DNA of 58,435 nucleotides from Solirubrobacterales bacterium (GCA_025450585.1 JANWHD010000038.1:1-58435), one strand, 5' to 3'; shown: positions 44,307 to 52,402, counted from the first letter of the stretch. A program made the numbers and translations. The notes: generated by a model from the sequence alone, not told the origin.

Positions 44307-44549
44307 ATGGAGATCGGTGTACGAGACCTACGCAACCGGACCGCGAGCGTGATCGACGCGGTCAAAGCCGGTGAGCGAGTGGTCCTCACCGTCAACGGTG
44401 ACCCGCTGGCAGACATCGTCCCCCACGGCCAGCGCACCCGCTGGCTCGGCGGAGCCCAGCTGCGCGAGCAGTTGCGCGAGCGGGCTGCAGACTCCGCCCT
44501 CCGGCATGAGCTCGACGAGCTGGCTGGTCAAACCCTCGACGAACTGTGA
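44307..44549 (+). CDS. Phd/YefM-type antitoxin
   Basis: 80 residues: MEIGVRDLRNRTASVIDAVKAGERVVLTVNGDPLADIVP is the Phd fold that binds DNA. The C-terminal tail binds the toxin. TACACT at 44294-44299 is a good -10 box 7 nt before the ATG and no ribosome site is visible, so the mRNA may be leaderless. Overlaps the toxin gene by 4 nt (GTGA). Confidence 0.88.
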   Translation: MEIGVRDLRNRTASVIDAVKAGERVVLTVNGDPLADIVPHGQRTRWLGGAQLREQLRERAADSALRHELDELAGQTLDEL

Positions 44550-44953
44550 CCGAGCCGACAGCAGGACTGCTCGATACCTCGGTCTTCATAGCTCACGAAA
44601 CCGGGCGCCCACTCGGTGAGTTGCCGGAACGCGTCGCGGTCTCGGTGGTGACGATCGGCGAGCTCCAGCTCGGGGTGCTGAACGCGACCGACGATGCCAC
44701 CCGCGCCCGCCGCGCCGACACTCTCGCCCTGGCTCGCGCCGCCGACCCGATCCCGATCAGCGAGGCGGTGATGACCACCTGGGCTCGCCTGGTCGCCGAC
44801 TGCAGGGCCGCGGGCATCCACCGAACGATCAAGCTCACCGACGCGCTGATCGCAGCCGCTGCCGTGGAGCACGGCCTTCCCGTCGTCACCCAGGATGGCG
44901 ACTACGAGAAGATCGCCAGCGCGCATGCCGCCCTGCAGACCGCACAGGTGTAG
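44546..44953 (+). CDS. PIN-domain toxin (VapC-type)
   Basis: 135 residues from GTG 44546. PIN acids in LLDTSVFIAHE, VVTIGELQLGVL, KLTDALIAAAA and VTQDGDYEKI. It would cleave RNA and is held in check by the preceding antitoxin. The Phd-type partner makes the pair a hybrid of the kind often called VapBC in actinobacteria. Confidence 0.9.
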   Translation: MTEPTAGLLDTSVFIAHETGRPLGELPERVAVSVVTIGELQLGVLNATDDATRARRADTLALARAADPIPISEAVMTTWARLVADCRAAGIHRTIKLTDALIAAAAVEHGLPVVTQDGDYEKIASAHAALQTAQV

Positions 44954-45029
44954 CCAAACCTAGGACCGGGGCGTCGACCCAAGGTCGCCTGACCAAGCAG
45001 ATCAAGGAACTCGCGCTAGCGCGCTCGCA

Positions 45030-45104
45030 CCCCGCCTTCGGCGGGGGTCGCGTGGCGTGCTACCGCCAAGCACGCGAGCGACCGAGGACGCCGATATGCG
45101 CCGG
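45030..45104. repeat. hairpin-plus-tail intergenic repeat, copy F2, with adjacent hairpin
   Basis: First a CCCCGCC/GGCGGGG hairpin (45030-45046), then stem GCGTGCT/AGCACGC (45055-45061 with 45069-45075) and the tail GAGCGACCGAGGACGCCGAT. It lies between convergent VapC and TrxB genes, so it can end both transcripts. Confidence 0.5.
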
Positions 45105-46112
45105 TCAGCCGACCTTGGGGGCGATCTCGACCGGCTCGCCGCCGGTCATCCAGTGGGCCTCGGGCGAGGGCGGGGTGTCGCGCAGGTACCACTCGGCGTC
45201 GAGGGCGCCCATGCAGCCGGTGCCGGCGGCTGTGACCGCCTGGCGGTAGGTGTGGTCGACGACGTCGCCAACCGCGAAGACTCCGGCCAGGTTGGTCCTG
45301 GTCGAGCCGGGCTGGGTGACGATGTAGCCGTCCTCGTCGGTGTCGACCTGACCGACCACGATCTCCGATTTCGGGATGTGGCCGATCGCGATGAAGGCGC
45401 CGTCCGTCTCGAGGTCCTCGGTCTCGCCGGTATCGGTGTTGCGCAGACGCACGTGGCCGAGCTTGCCGTCCTCACCGGCGACGAACTCCTCGGCTACGAA
45501 GGGGGTCTTGAAGTCGATGTTGCCGCGCTCCTTCGCCCGCTCGAACATGATCTTCGAGGCGCGGAACTCGTCGCGGCGGTTGACCACGGTCAGTTGGCTC
45601 GCGAATTTGGAGATGAAGATCGAGTCCTCCATCGCCGAGTCGCCGCCGCCAATCACGATCACCCGCTGATCCTTGAAGAAGGCCCCGTCGCAGACGCCGC
45701 AGGTGGAGACGCCGCGACCGCCCAGCTCCATCTCACCGGGAACGCCGAGCCGCCGCGGCTCGGCCCCCATCGCCAGTATCACGGTCTTCGCCAGATGCTC
45801 CTCGTCGCCGAGGTAGACCTTCTGCACGCCACCGTCGGAGAGCTCGACCCGGTCGACGTCATCGGTGACGAAGCGCGTCCCGAAGCGCTCGGCCTGAGCG
45901 CGGAACTGGCTCATCATCTCCGGCCCCATGATCCCCTCGGGATAGCCCGGGTAGTTCTCGACGTCGGTCGTGTTCTGCAGCTGCCCACCCCACTGGAACC
46001 CCTCGAGGACCAGGGGCTCGAGGTTGGCCCGCGCCGTGTAGAGCGCAGCGGTATAGCCGGCGGGCCCGCCGCCGACGACGATCACGTTCTCGACTTTCCT
46101 GTCCTCTGTCAT
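45105..46112 (-). CDS. trxB: thioredoxin-disulfide reductase
   Basis: 335 residues. FAD motif VIVVGGGPAGYTAALYTARA, redox CxxC in GVSTCGVCDGAFFKDQ, NADPH motif VIVIGGGDSAMEDSIFIS and C-terminal FAVGDVVDHTYRQAVTAAGTGC. The active site reads CGVC where most relatives have CATC. It passes electrons from NADPH to thioredoxin. ATG overlaps the stop of the upstream membrane-protein gene by 4 nt. Confidence 0.95.
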   Translation of the reverse strand: MTEDRKVENVIVVGGGPAGYTAALYTARANLEPLVLEGFQWGGQLQNTTDVENYPGYPEGIMGPEMMSQFRAQAERFGTRFVTDDVDRVELSDGGVQKVYLGDEEHLAKTVILAMGAEPRRLGVPGEMELGGRGVSTCGVCDGAFFKDQRVIVIGGGDSAMEDSIFISKFASQLTVVNRRDEFRASKIMFERAKERGNIDFKTPFVAEEFVAGEDGKLGHVRLRNTDTGETEDLETDGAFIAIGHIPKSEIVVGQVDTDEDGYIVTQPGSTRTNLAGVFAVGDVVDHTYRQAVTAAGTGCMGALDAEWYLRDTPPSPEAHWMTGGEPVEIAPKVG

Positions 46113-47245
46113 GTCCGCCTCGAGTCTATTGGCGTTGCCAATACTTCACTTTGTATAGTACCGTCGCGGTCAATCGGCAAACCCTCGGCTTCCCAGCGAT
46201 GGGCCGTGTGGCGGAGCTGGAAGAAGGCGACCAGGCCGAGGGGCAGCGGCATCCAGAAGGCGACCAGGCGGTAGACCAGCACAGCCGGGAAGACCGTCTC
46301 CTCGGGGATGCCGAAGAGGACGAAGGCGCCAATCATCCCGGCGTCCACCGCGCCAACCCCGGCGGGCGCGAGTGGAAAGAGGTTGGCGACCATGCCGAGG
46401 AAGAAACCCTGAACCACCACCGCTAGAGGGACGTGCACGCCAAATGCCTTGAACGAGGCCCAGAGGATGCCGATGTTGGCTGCCCAGAACCCGGCGGCGC
46501 CGACCACGGCCAAACCTCCGCGCGATGGGCTGGCGAAGAGGCCTGCGGTGAACCTGAGCCCCTCGCCGGCGACGGCCGGGACCTTGGCGACGTTGGCGAC
46601 GATCGCCTTGCTCCGCTCCCCCCTGGCCAGCGAGGCGAGCCTGCGCCCGACGTCCGGTGGGATCAGGGCCATCAGCAAGCCAATTACCAGGAGTACGCCC
46701 GCTACTCCCGCCGGGACGATGGTCAGCTCGACCGAGCCCTTGCCGGGCACGACTCCGGTGCGCAGCAGGATCCCGCAGACGATCAGCGCAACGGGATAGA
46801 ACACGTACTGCAGCGCGAGGAAGGCGACCATCCGCCTCCCCGCCTCGTGCCGCGACATCCCGGCTTTGAGCAGCGCCCAGAAGCTGAGCACGATGCCGCC
46901 GGCGCCCCCGGCCGAGAAGAGGCGGGTGGCGGCGAGGCCGGCCATGTTGATCTCGTATGTCTCTTTCCAGCTCAGCGGCAGGACGTCGCCGCCGACCACC
47001 GCCTTGAACAGAGCCACGTAGGTGGCGATCGCAACGACGTTGAAGCAGATCGCGATCGCGACCCAGGCAAGGTCAGCTTCGCCGAGCTTTCCCAGCGCGT
47101 CGCCGAGACCGACCAGCCGCGGGAAGAGGAAATAGATCGCGACCAGCACGACGAGGACGAGCAGTGTCGTCTGGGCAACTCGGCGCCGCGTGAAGATCGG
47201 AAGCTCAGCGGGGCCGCCGCCGTTCACCGAACCCTCGGGAGACAC
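46109..47245 (-). CDS. LPG-synthase-type transmembrane protein (MprF N-domain-like)
   Basis: 378 residues with about eight to nine helices. TRLFSAGGAGGIVLSFWALLKAGMSRHEA and LFPLAPAGVGAVDAGMIGAFVLFGIPEETVFPAVLVYRL are hallmarks of the AglD/MprF-type lysylphosphatidylglycerol synthetase membrane domain (UPF0104), thought to flip lipids. No synthase domain is attached. ATGA-coupled to trxB. Confidence 0.85.
   Translation of the reverse strand: MSPEGSVNGGGPAELPIFTRRRVAQTTLLVLVVLVAIYFLFPRLVGLGDALGKLGEADLAWVAIAICFNVVAIATYVALFKAVVGGDVLPLSWKETYEINMAGLAATRLFSAGGAGGIVLSFWALLKAGMSRHEAGRRMVAFLALQYVFYPVALIVCGILLRTGVVPGKGSVELTIVPAGVAGVLLVIGLLMALIPPDVGRRLASLARGERSKAIVANVAKVPAVAGEGLRFTAGLFASPSRGGLAVVGAAGFWAANIGILWASFKAFGVHVPLAVVVQGFFLGMVANLFPLAPAGVGAVDAGMIGAFVLFGIPEETVFPAVLVYRLVAFWMPLPLGLVAFFQLRHTAHRWEAEGLPIDRDGTIQSEVLATPIDSRRT
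46127..46157 (-). promoter_or_regulatory. possible internal trxB promoter with palindromic operator
   Basis: Within the 3' end of the membrane-protein gene, on the minus strand, TATACA (46152-46157) lies upstream of a perfect palindrome TATTGGC-AAC-GCCAATA (46127-46143), 15 bp before the trxB ATG. AT-rich in GC-rich DNA. It could let trxB respond on its own, for example to thiol stress. Confidence 0.35.
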
Positions 47246-47255
47246 TTAAGGGAAG

Positions 47256-48200
47256 CTACCCGTTGGCGAGGCGCTCCAACCTGCGCAGGCCGCGATTGAC
47301 CGCGTGGACAGCCGGTTCGGCGAGCGGCTCGCCGCGCCGCACGGTGGCGACGAGACCGGCTCCGGCCAGCAGGTCGGTGACGTAGTGCTCGCCCAGGTAG
47401 ACGAGCCCGAAGCCCAGCGTCAGCGCATACCCCCACCCGATCGCACCCTCGGCCCGGCCCGCTTCGGAGAGCGAGATCGCCGCCATGGTCGAGGTGGCGA
47501 AGTGCAGCGAGGGCATCGCCGCCCAGGGGTTGCCCCCGAGCGCGCCGTACATCGCCGGCCAGGCCGAGCGCCAGGTCTCTTCGCCGACGCCGACCATTAT
47601 CCGCCGCACCTCTTCCCCGGCAAGGCCCTGCTCGGAGGCCCACCACGGCGGCGCCGTCGGTACGGCGAAGTAGCCGACGCAACCGAGGTCGAAGACCGCC
47701 GCCATCTGGCGGGCCGCCCGGGGGAAGCGCTCGGGGTGACGAAGGAGGATCCAGAGCAGGGCGATGTAGGGCTCGAGGAACCAGAGCCAGTGCACCCAGG
47801 TGAGAACGCGGTCCAGCGAGTCGACGCGACGGAAGCGAGCCAGGGCGCCCTGGAGGCGGGCGTTGGGCAGCCGGCCGAACCCGATCGCGCGGTCGACCGC
47901 GATCGGGTAGCGAGCCCGCAGGCGCCGGCGCAGGCGCTCGGGATCGTCGTAGGGCAGCTCGTGCACCATCGTGAATGCCCACATCTGCATCGCGAAGAGA
48001 GCCACGTCGCGCTTGCGCGAACGCGGGTAGAGAACCGCGAGCGCGAGAGGCCCGGCGGCGCAGCTCGCGACCGTCACCGCGGCGGGCGCTCGCAGGCGCC
48101 GGCGCAGCAGCGGCACGGCGACCGCGGCGGCTACTGCGCCGGCGGCCCCGGCGCGCAGGGCCACGCGAAGCGCGGGAGATGGCCGGGATCGCCTGCGCAT
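47256..48200 (-). CDS. PAP2-superfamily membrane phosphatase
   Basis: 314 residues, about six helices. AMPSLHFATSTMAAISL and YLGEHYVTDLLAGAGLVA contain the phosphatase His residues. An RNxxxP-like first motif is less clear. The relatives include inositol-phosphoceramide synthase-like and phosphatidic acid phosphatases (PAP2_3). It likely dephosphorylates a lipid phosphate in the membrane. It is 10 bp upstream of the flippase-like gene. Confidence 0.85.
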   Translation of the reverse strand: MRRRSRPSPALRVALRAGAAGAVAAAVAVPLLRRRLRAPAAVTVASCAAGPLALAVLYPRSRKRDVALFAMQMWAFTMVHELPYDDPERLRRRLRARYPIAVDRAIGFGRLPNARLQGALARFRRVDSLDRVLTWVHWLWFLEPYIALLWILLRHPERFPRAARQMAAVFDLGCVGYFAVPTAPPWWASEQGLAGEEVRRIMVGVGEETWRSAWPAMYGALGGNPWAAMPSLHFATSTMAAISLSEAGRAEGAIGWGYALTLGFGLVYLGEHYVTDLLAGAGLVATVRRGEPLAEPAVHAVNRGLRRLERLANG

Positions 48201-48291
48201 AGGGTCGGCGAGTATAGGAGGCCTCCTGCCGGCCCGGGGGAAACGACGGGCGCGGCGTCATGCCCTCGCGCGTGATTAGAATGGCCGCGCT

Positions 48292-48987
48292 TTGGCGCCC
48301 CACTCTCCTGGCACCGACCAGATCGAAACCCTGCTTTGGATCGGCTTCGTCGCCGCGACGATCGTCGTCGTCGCGATCAACGGCGCGCTGGTCTACGCGC
48401 TGCGCCGTCGCGGTGCTCGCGGTGCCGGCGTCGGCGAGTCGGCGACCGGGCGGCACACCCAGTTCAGGGTCGGCGCCCTGCTCACTGCCTTCGCCGCCGC
48501 GATCTTCGTCGTCAGCCTCGTCTACACGGGGAAGGCGCGCGAGACCCCGGCCACTGGGCCGGCGGGCCTCGCCTCGGCCCGCTCGGCGCCGCTGCAGATC
48601 CAGGCGACCGGTCAGCAGTGGCTCTGGCGCTACGACTACCCGAACTCCGCCTACGCCTACTACAAGCTCGTCGTGCCGGTGGACACCACGGTCGAACTCG
48701 ACCTCGTCTCCACCGACGTGATCCACACCTGGGACGTTCCGCAGCTGGCGGGCAAGCGCGACGCCGTCCCGGGCAAGACGAACCACGTCGTCTTCCGGGC
48801 TGACGAGGAGGGCCTCTACGAGGGCCAGTCGGCGACCTTCTCGGGCCAGGCCTACGCCGCGATGCGAACCGCCGTCGAGGTCGTCTCGGCAGCGGAGTAC
48901 GAAGACTTCCTCAAAAGCCAGAAAGCCGACATCCAGACAGCCCAGGACCGCGTCGTAGGCCTGATCGAAAACGGAGAAGTGCCATGA
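48292..48987 (+). CDS. COX2-like protein lacking the CuA ligands
   Basis: 231 residues, TTG start. Two N-terminal helices (LLWIGFVAATIVVVAINGALVYAL; LLTAFAAAIFVVSLVY) precede a cupredoxin domain: IQATGQQWLWRYDYPNSAYAYY, VDTTVELDLVSTDVIHTWDVPQLAGKRDAVPG. The first CuA His (VIHTW) is present. The ligand loop reads EGQSATFSGQAYAAM where CuA proteins have CxExCxxxHxxM, so both Cys are Ser, Glu is Thr and His is Tyr. Quinol-oxidase CyoA subunits also lack CuA. ATGA overlap with the COX1-like gene. Confidence 0.88.
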   Translation: MAPHSPGTDQIETLLWIGFVAATIVVVAINGALVYALRRRGARGAGVGESATGRHTQFRVGALLTAFAAAIFVVSLVYTGKARETPATGPAGLASARSAPLQIQATGQQWLWRYDYPNSAYAYYKLVVPVDTTVELDLVSTDVIHTWDVPQLAGKRDAVPGKTNHVVFRADEEGLYEGQSATFSGQAYAAMRTAVEVVSAAEYEDFLKSQKADIQTAQDRVVGLIENGEVP

Positions 48988-50735
48988 GCGACCCGATCGA
49001 CGCGGTGACTGCCGGGTATTCGAATCCGCGGCGATCGGGGCGCGAATCCGGTGTGTCTAGCGGAGCCAGTCCCGAGCTCGTCGCCGGAGGCTTCCCCCGG
49101 CGCCGCCCGCGCTGGATGGAGATCGCCACCAGCGCCGACCACAAGGACGTCGGCCGCACGATGATCGTCGCCTCGCTCGGCTTCCTCTTCATCGCCCTGG
49201 TCGAGCTCCTGCTGATGCGCCTGCAGCTGGCGATCCCCGAGAACACATTCCTGACACCGGTCACCTTCAACCGGATGCTCTCGCTCTACGGCGCCACGGC
49301 GATCTTCCTCTTCGCGATCCCGCTGGCACTCGGCCTCTTCTACTACCTGGCGCCGCTGCAGGCGGGGGCACGGGGTACGGCCCTGCCGCGCGTCGGACAG
49401 ATCGGGCTCTGGCTCTACATCGCCGGCGCGACCGTCCTCTATTCCGGCTTCCTCTTCACCCCGTCGGAGGCGGGCGTCAACCCGCTGGCGCCGCTCTCCG
49501 AGCTCGCCTTCCTGCCCAACAATGGGGTCGACGCCTGGGCCGCCGCCAACGGGCTCGTGACGCTCGGCTTCGTCCTGATCGCGATCAACCTGGTCGCGAC
49601 GCTGCACAGGCTGCGCGCGCCGGGCATGGCCTGGCGCCGGCTGCCCGTCTTCACCTGGGCGGCCGCGATCTGCTCCTGGCTGCTCCTCGTGATCGGCCCG
49701 GTGATGCTGGGCGCGATCGCGATGCTGCTGATCGACCGCAACTTCGACGGCATCTTCTTCGCCGACGGCTCGGGCGGGTCGCCGCTGCTCTGGGAGCACC
49801 TGAGCTGGATCTTCTTCACCGGCGCCTACATGCTGATCCTGATCGCGGCCCTGGCGGCGATCGCCGAGATCGTCCCGGTCTTCGCCCGCCGGCCCCTGCA
49901 GGGACGCCGCGTCGTGGTCGGATCGCTGGTCGCGATCGCCGTGATCGGCACCCTGGCCTGGATGCAGAACATGATGACCGCGCCGATCGGGATCGGCTGG
50001 ATGTACTACGCGATGCTGATGTCGCTGGCGCTGATCGTCCCCTTCGGCCTCGTCATCTACAACCTGATCGCGACGATGGTAGGTGGCGCCCTGCAGATGC
50101 GCGCTCCGCTGCTCTTCGCCCTCGGTGCGATCTCGGCGATCTCGATCGGCCTCGCTTCGGAGATCTCGCACTCGATGGTCGCCGTCGCCTGGCGCCTGCA
50201 GCACACCACCGACTCCACGGCGGCGACCCACTTCGCCCTCGTCGGCGGCGCCGTCTTCGGCAGCTTTGCCGCCCTGCACTACTGGTTCCCGAAGATGACC
50301 GGGCGGACGATGGGCGAGACGATGGCGCGGATCTCGTTCTGGACCATGGGCCTCGGCACCCTGCTCGCCTTCGTGCCGCTCTTCTTCGCCGGCGGCGAGC
50401 ACGGCGAGGTCGTCGACGCCTACAAGTTCTTCAGCGGCACGGGCGTCAGCACCCTCAACCTGATCGCCTCGATCGGGGCCCTGGTGCTGGCCACGGGGAT
50501 CGTCCTGACGCTCGTCAACGCGATCCTCAGCCGCACCGGCGGCGCCCGCGCCGGCCATGACCAGTGGGGCGGCGACTCGCTCGAGTGGTTCGCGCTCTCG
50601 CCCCCGGAGCCGCACAACTTCGACGTGCTGCCCGACGTGCGCAGCGACCGACCGATGCGCGACATCCGCGACGCGATCGCCCACCGCACGAGCCGGCCCG
50701 AGCCGGCGGCGCCTGAGAAGCAGCCGGTAGCCTGA
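48984..50735 (+). CDS. COX1-like protein lacking haem and CuB ligands
   Basis: 583 residues with the twelve-helix haem-copper oxidase plan. Against the canonical COX1 at 57267: helix II MxHG is LSLYGATAI (His to Tyr); SHPAVY is FFTGAY (CuB His to Thr); VWAHHMF is AWMQNMM (both CuB His lost); AHIHF is AATHF (haem a3 His to Ala, low-spin His kept). HYWFPKMTGR is intact. So the fold looks conserved while five of six ligands are gone. No frameshift. Not expected to reduce oxygen. Made together with the COX2-like protein. Confidence 0.88.
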   Translation: MSDPIDAVTAGYSNPRRSGRESGVSSGASPELVAGGFPRRRPRWMEIATSADHKDVGRTMIVASLGFLFIALVELLLMRLQLAIPENTFLTPVTFNRMLSLYGATAIFLFAIPLALGLFYYLAPLQAGARGTALPRVGQIGLWLYIAGATVLYSGFLFTPSEAGVNPLAPLSELAFLPNNGVDAWAAANGLVTLGFVLIAINLVATLHRLRAPGMAWRRLPVFTWAAAICSWLLLVIGPVMLGAIAMLLIDRNFDGIFFADGSGGSPLLWEHLSWIFFTGAYMLILIAALAAIAEIVPVFARRPLQGRRVVVGSLVAIAVIGTLAWMQNMMTAPIGIGWMYYAMLMSLALIVPFGLVIYNLIATMVGGALQMRAPLLFALGAISAISIGLASEISHSMVAVAWRLQHTTDSTAATHFALVGGAVFGSFAALHYWFPKMTGRTMGETMARISFWTMGLGTLLAFVPLFFAGGEHGEVVDAYKFFSGTGVSTLNLIASIGALVLATGIVLTLVNAILSRTGGARAGHDQWGGDSLEWFALSPPEPHNFDVLPDVRSDRPMRDIRDAIAHRTSRPEPAAPEKQPVA

Positions 50736-50740
50736 CGCAG

Positions 50741-51634
50741 ATGAGTGCGACTGCGGCGACGGTATCGCGCCGGCCAGCGTCCCTGACGGTCCTGCGCGAC
50801 TACCTGACGCTGACCAAGCCGAAGGTGCAGTCGCTGCTGCTGCTGACCACAGTCACGACGATGTACGTGGCGGGAGACCCCTCGCTCGGCCTCGTCTTCC
50901 TGGTCTGCCTCGGCGGCGCGCTCTCGGCCGGCGGCGCCGGCGCGATCAACCACGCGATCGACCGCGACATCGACCGGATCATGACCCGCACCGCGACCCG
51001 GCCGGTAGCGTCAGGGCGCATCTCGCCGCAGGCGGCGATCGCCTTCGGGGCCCTCCTCGGCTGCGCCTCCTTCGCCCTGCTGGCGCTGACGGTCAACCCG
51101 CTGGCGGCGGCGCTCTCGATCTCGGGCCTGTTCGGCTACGTCTTCGTCTACACGCTCTGGCTCAAGCGCAGCACACCCCAGAACATCGTGATCGGCGGCG
51201 CGGCCGGTGCGGTGCCGCCGCTGGTCGCCTGGGCGGCGGTCACGGGCGGGCTCAGCGGCACCGCCTTCTACCTCTTCGCGATCGTCTTCTTCTGGACCCC
51301 GCCCCACTTCTGGGCGCTCTCGCTGCTGATGAAGGACGAGTACGCGAAGGCCGGCATCCCGATGCTGCCGGTCGTGCGCGGCGAGGACGAGACCCGCCGC
51401 CAGATCCTCCTCTACACGGTGCTCCTCTACGCCGTGACGCAGCTGCCCTTCTGCGCTGGCGGCTTCGGCGCCGAGTACCTAGTCGCCTCTATGACGCTCG
51501 GAGCCGGGTTCATCTACTGCGCCGTTCGCCTGCTGCGCAGCGCCGACCGCCGCTGGGCGCTGCGCACCTACCTCTTCTCGCTCGCCTACCTGGCCCTGCT
51601 CTTCGTCGCGATGCCGCTCGACCGGTTGTTCTAG
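50741..51634 (+). CDS. ctaB: protohaem IX farnesyltransferase (haem O synthase)
   Basis: 297 residues, UbiA-family prenyltransferase. LTKPKVQSLLLLTTVTTMYVAG, INHAIDRDIDRIMTRTATRPVASG (Asp-rich prenyl-diphosphate site) and YTLWLKRSTPQNIVIGGAAGAVPPL, with about nine helices. It converts haem b to haem O, precursor of haem a for the aa3 oxidase. It follows the ligand-less COX1 gene by 5 bp and precedes two small membrane-protein genes. Confidence 0.94.
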   Translation: MSATAATVSRRPASLTVLRDYLTLTKPKVQSLLLLTTVTTMYVAGDPSLGLVFLVCLGGALSAGGAGAINHAIDRDIDRIMTRTATRPVASGRISPQAAIAFGALLGCASFALLALTVNPLAAALSISGLFGYVFVYTLWLKRSTPQNIVIGGAAGAVPPLVAWAAVTGGLSGTAFYLFAIVFFWTPPHFWALSLLMKDEYAKAGIPMLPVVRGEDETRRQILLYTVLLYAVTQLPFCAGGFGAEYLVASMTLGAGFIYCAVRLLRSADRRWALRTYLFSLAYLALLFVAMPLDRLF

Positions 51635-51647
51635 TAGAAATCTGGAC

Positions 51648-51761
51648 GTGGATCGCGAGACAGCAAGATCGAGCATCTCCGCCGGCCTCCTCGCCGGTGG
51701 AATCGCTGCAGCCGTCTTCGCCCTCAGCTTCCTGGTGGCGGTCCTCTACGTCGCCTCATGA
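51648..51761 (+). CDS. 37-residue single-span membrane protein of the oxidase operon
   Basis: GTG 51648: a short charged start VDRETARSS followed by one helix ISAGLLAGGIAAAVFALSFL and VAVLYVAS. The stop overlaps the next ATG (ATGA), which supports real translation. Size and location fit a minor oxidase subunit or assembly helper. Confidence 0.65.
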   Translation: MDRETARSSISAGLLAGGIAAAVFALSFLVAVLYVAS

Positions 51762-52051
51762 GCCCCGAGCACAGGCACATACCCGAGCCGGGAGAGCGGG
51801 TCCACCCGCCCAGCTCCTCGTGGGCACCGGCGGTCTTCGCCTTCGCCCTGGCCCTGGCCGTGTGCGGCATCTTCGCCGAGGGCTTCATGGTCCGCGGCTG
51901 GATCTACTCGATCATCGGCGGCGTGATCGCCCTCTTCGCCCTCCGGGCGATGGTCAAGGGCTCGATCCGCGACTACTACCGCCTTCCCCGCAAACAGCAC
52001 GTCCGCGGCGCAGTCCTGCCGGTCGAACAGATCAGCCCTCCGAAGCGCTAG
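51758..52051 (+). CDS. COX4-like small subunit (CtaF-type) membrane protein
   Basis: 97 residues: two helices (WAPAVFAFALALAVCGIFAEGF; WIYSIIGGVIALFALRAMV), a proline-rich head and a basic tail (RDYYRLPRKQH). Resembles actinobacterial cytochrome oxidase subunit IV proteins in size and plan. ATGA overlap with the 37-residue gene. Confidence 0.7.
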   Translation: MSPEHRHIPEPGERVHPPSSSWAPAVFAFALALAVCGIFAEGFMVRGWIYSIIGGVIALFALRAMVKGSIRDYYRLPRKQHVRGAVLPVEQISPPKR

Positions 52052-52058
52052 CGATTGG

Positions 52059-52134
52059 GGGATGCCGACGCCCCTCCCCAAAACGCTCGGCAGGAGCCTC
52101 GCTTGAGTGTTTTGGGGAGGGGCGTCGGCATCCC
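52059..52134. repeat. large perfect palindrome with conserved loop, copy B
   Basis: 26-bp perfect inverted repeat (52059-52084 with 52109-52134) with a 24-base loop that differs from copy A at one position (GCTCGGCAGGAGC). The outer arm differs from copy A (GGGATGCCGACGCC versus GGGATGGCGGGCGCC) yet stays fully paired. Located after the COX4-like gene. Confidence 0.85.
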
Positions 52135-52182
52135 TTCCACAGCGCACGAGCTTCGAAAAGCTCCTTTCCCCCGGCGCCAGCC

Positions 52183-52241
52183 CGGCTCCCCAAAAGCTTC
52201 ACATGCCTGGGCGCCGTTCCGGGCACCACAAGCTTTTAAAA
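52183..52241 (-). repeat. intergenic repeat E, reverse copy
   Basis: Reverse complement of the element at 40996-41056: begins CGGCTCCCCAAAAGCTTC and ends AAGCTTTTAAAA. The hairpin to its left has the same orientation as copy A, so the E element is inverted relative to it. A further CCCCAAGCTT match lies at about 52277-52287. Confidence 0.55.
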
Positions 52242-52334
52242 CCCTCTCGAAGCGCAAGGCCCGGCTTGGGTTTGAAGCTTGGGGACCTTGACACTGGATC
52301 GCAGCCCGAAGCGTTCCGAGAGACGTGTTGCGTC

Positions 52335-52402
52335 GGGGCCTTCGGGAGTACCTCCCCAGGAACTCCCGCGAAGCGGCCTGGGGAGGTACCCCCGAAGGCC
52401 CC
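52335..52402. repeat. large palindrome C between convergent genes
   Basis: 26-bp inverted repeat (52335-52360 with 52377-52402) with a single mismatch and a 16-base loop. Unrelated in loop sequence to copies A and B. Ends 12 bp before the CBS gene stop. Probably a bidirectional terminator or protein-binding palindrome. Confidence 0.75.

Noticed and set aside
48984..50735. COX1-like gene as a decayed pseudogene
   Set aside because: The frame is uninterrupted over 583 residues, overlaps its neighbour by ATGA and keeps hydrophobic helices, so loss of ligands looks selective and not due to decay.
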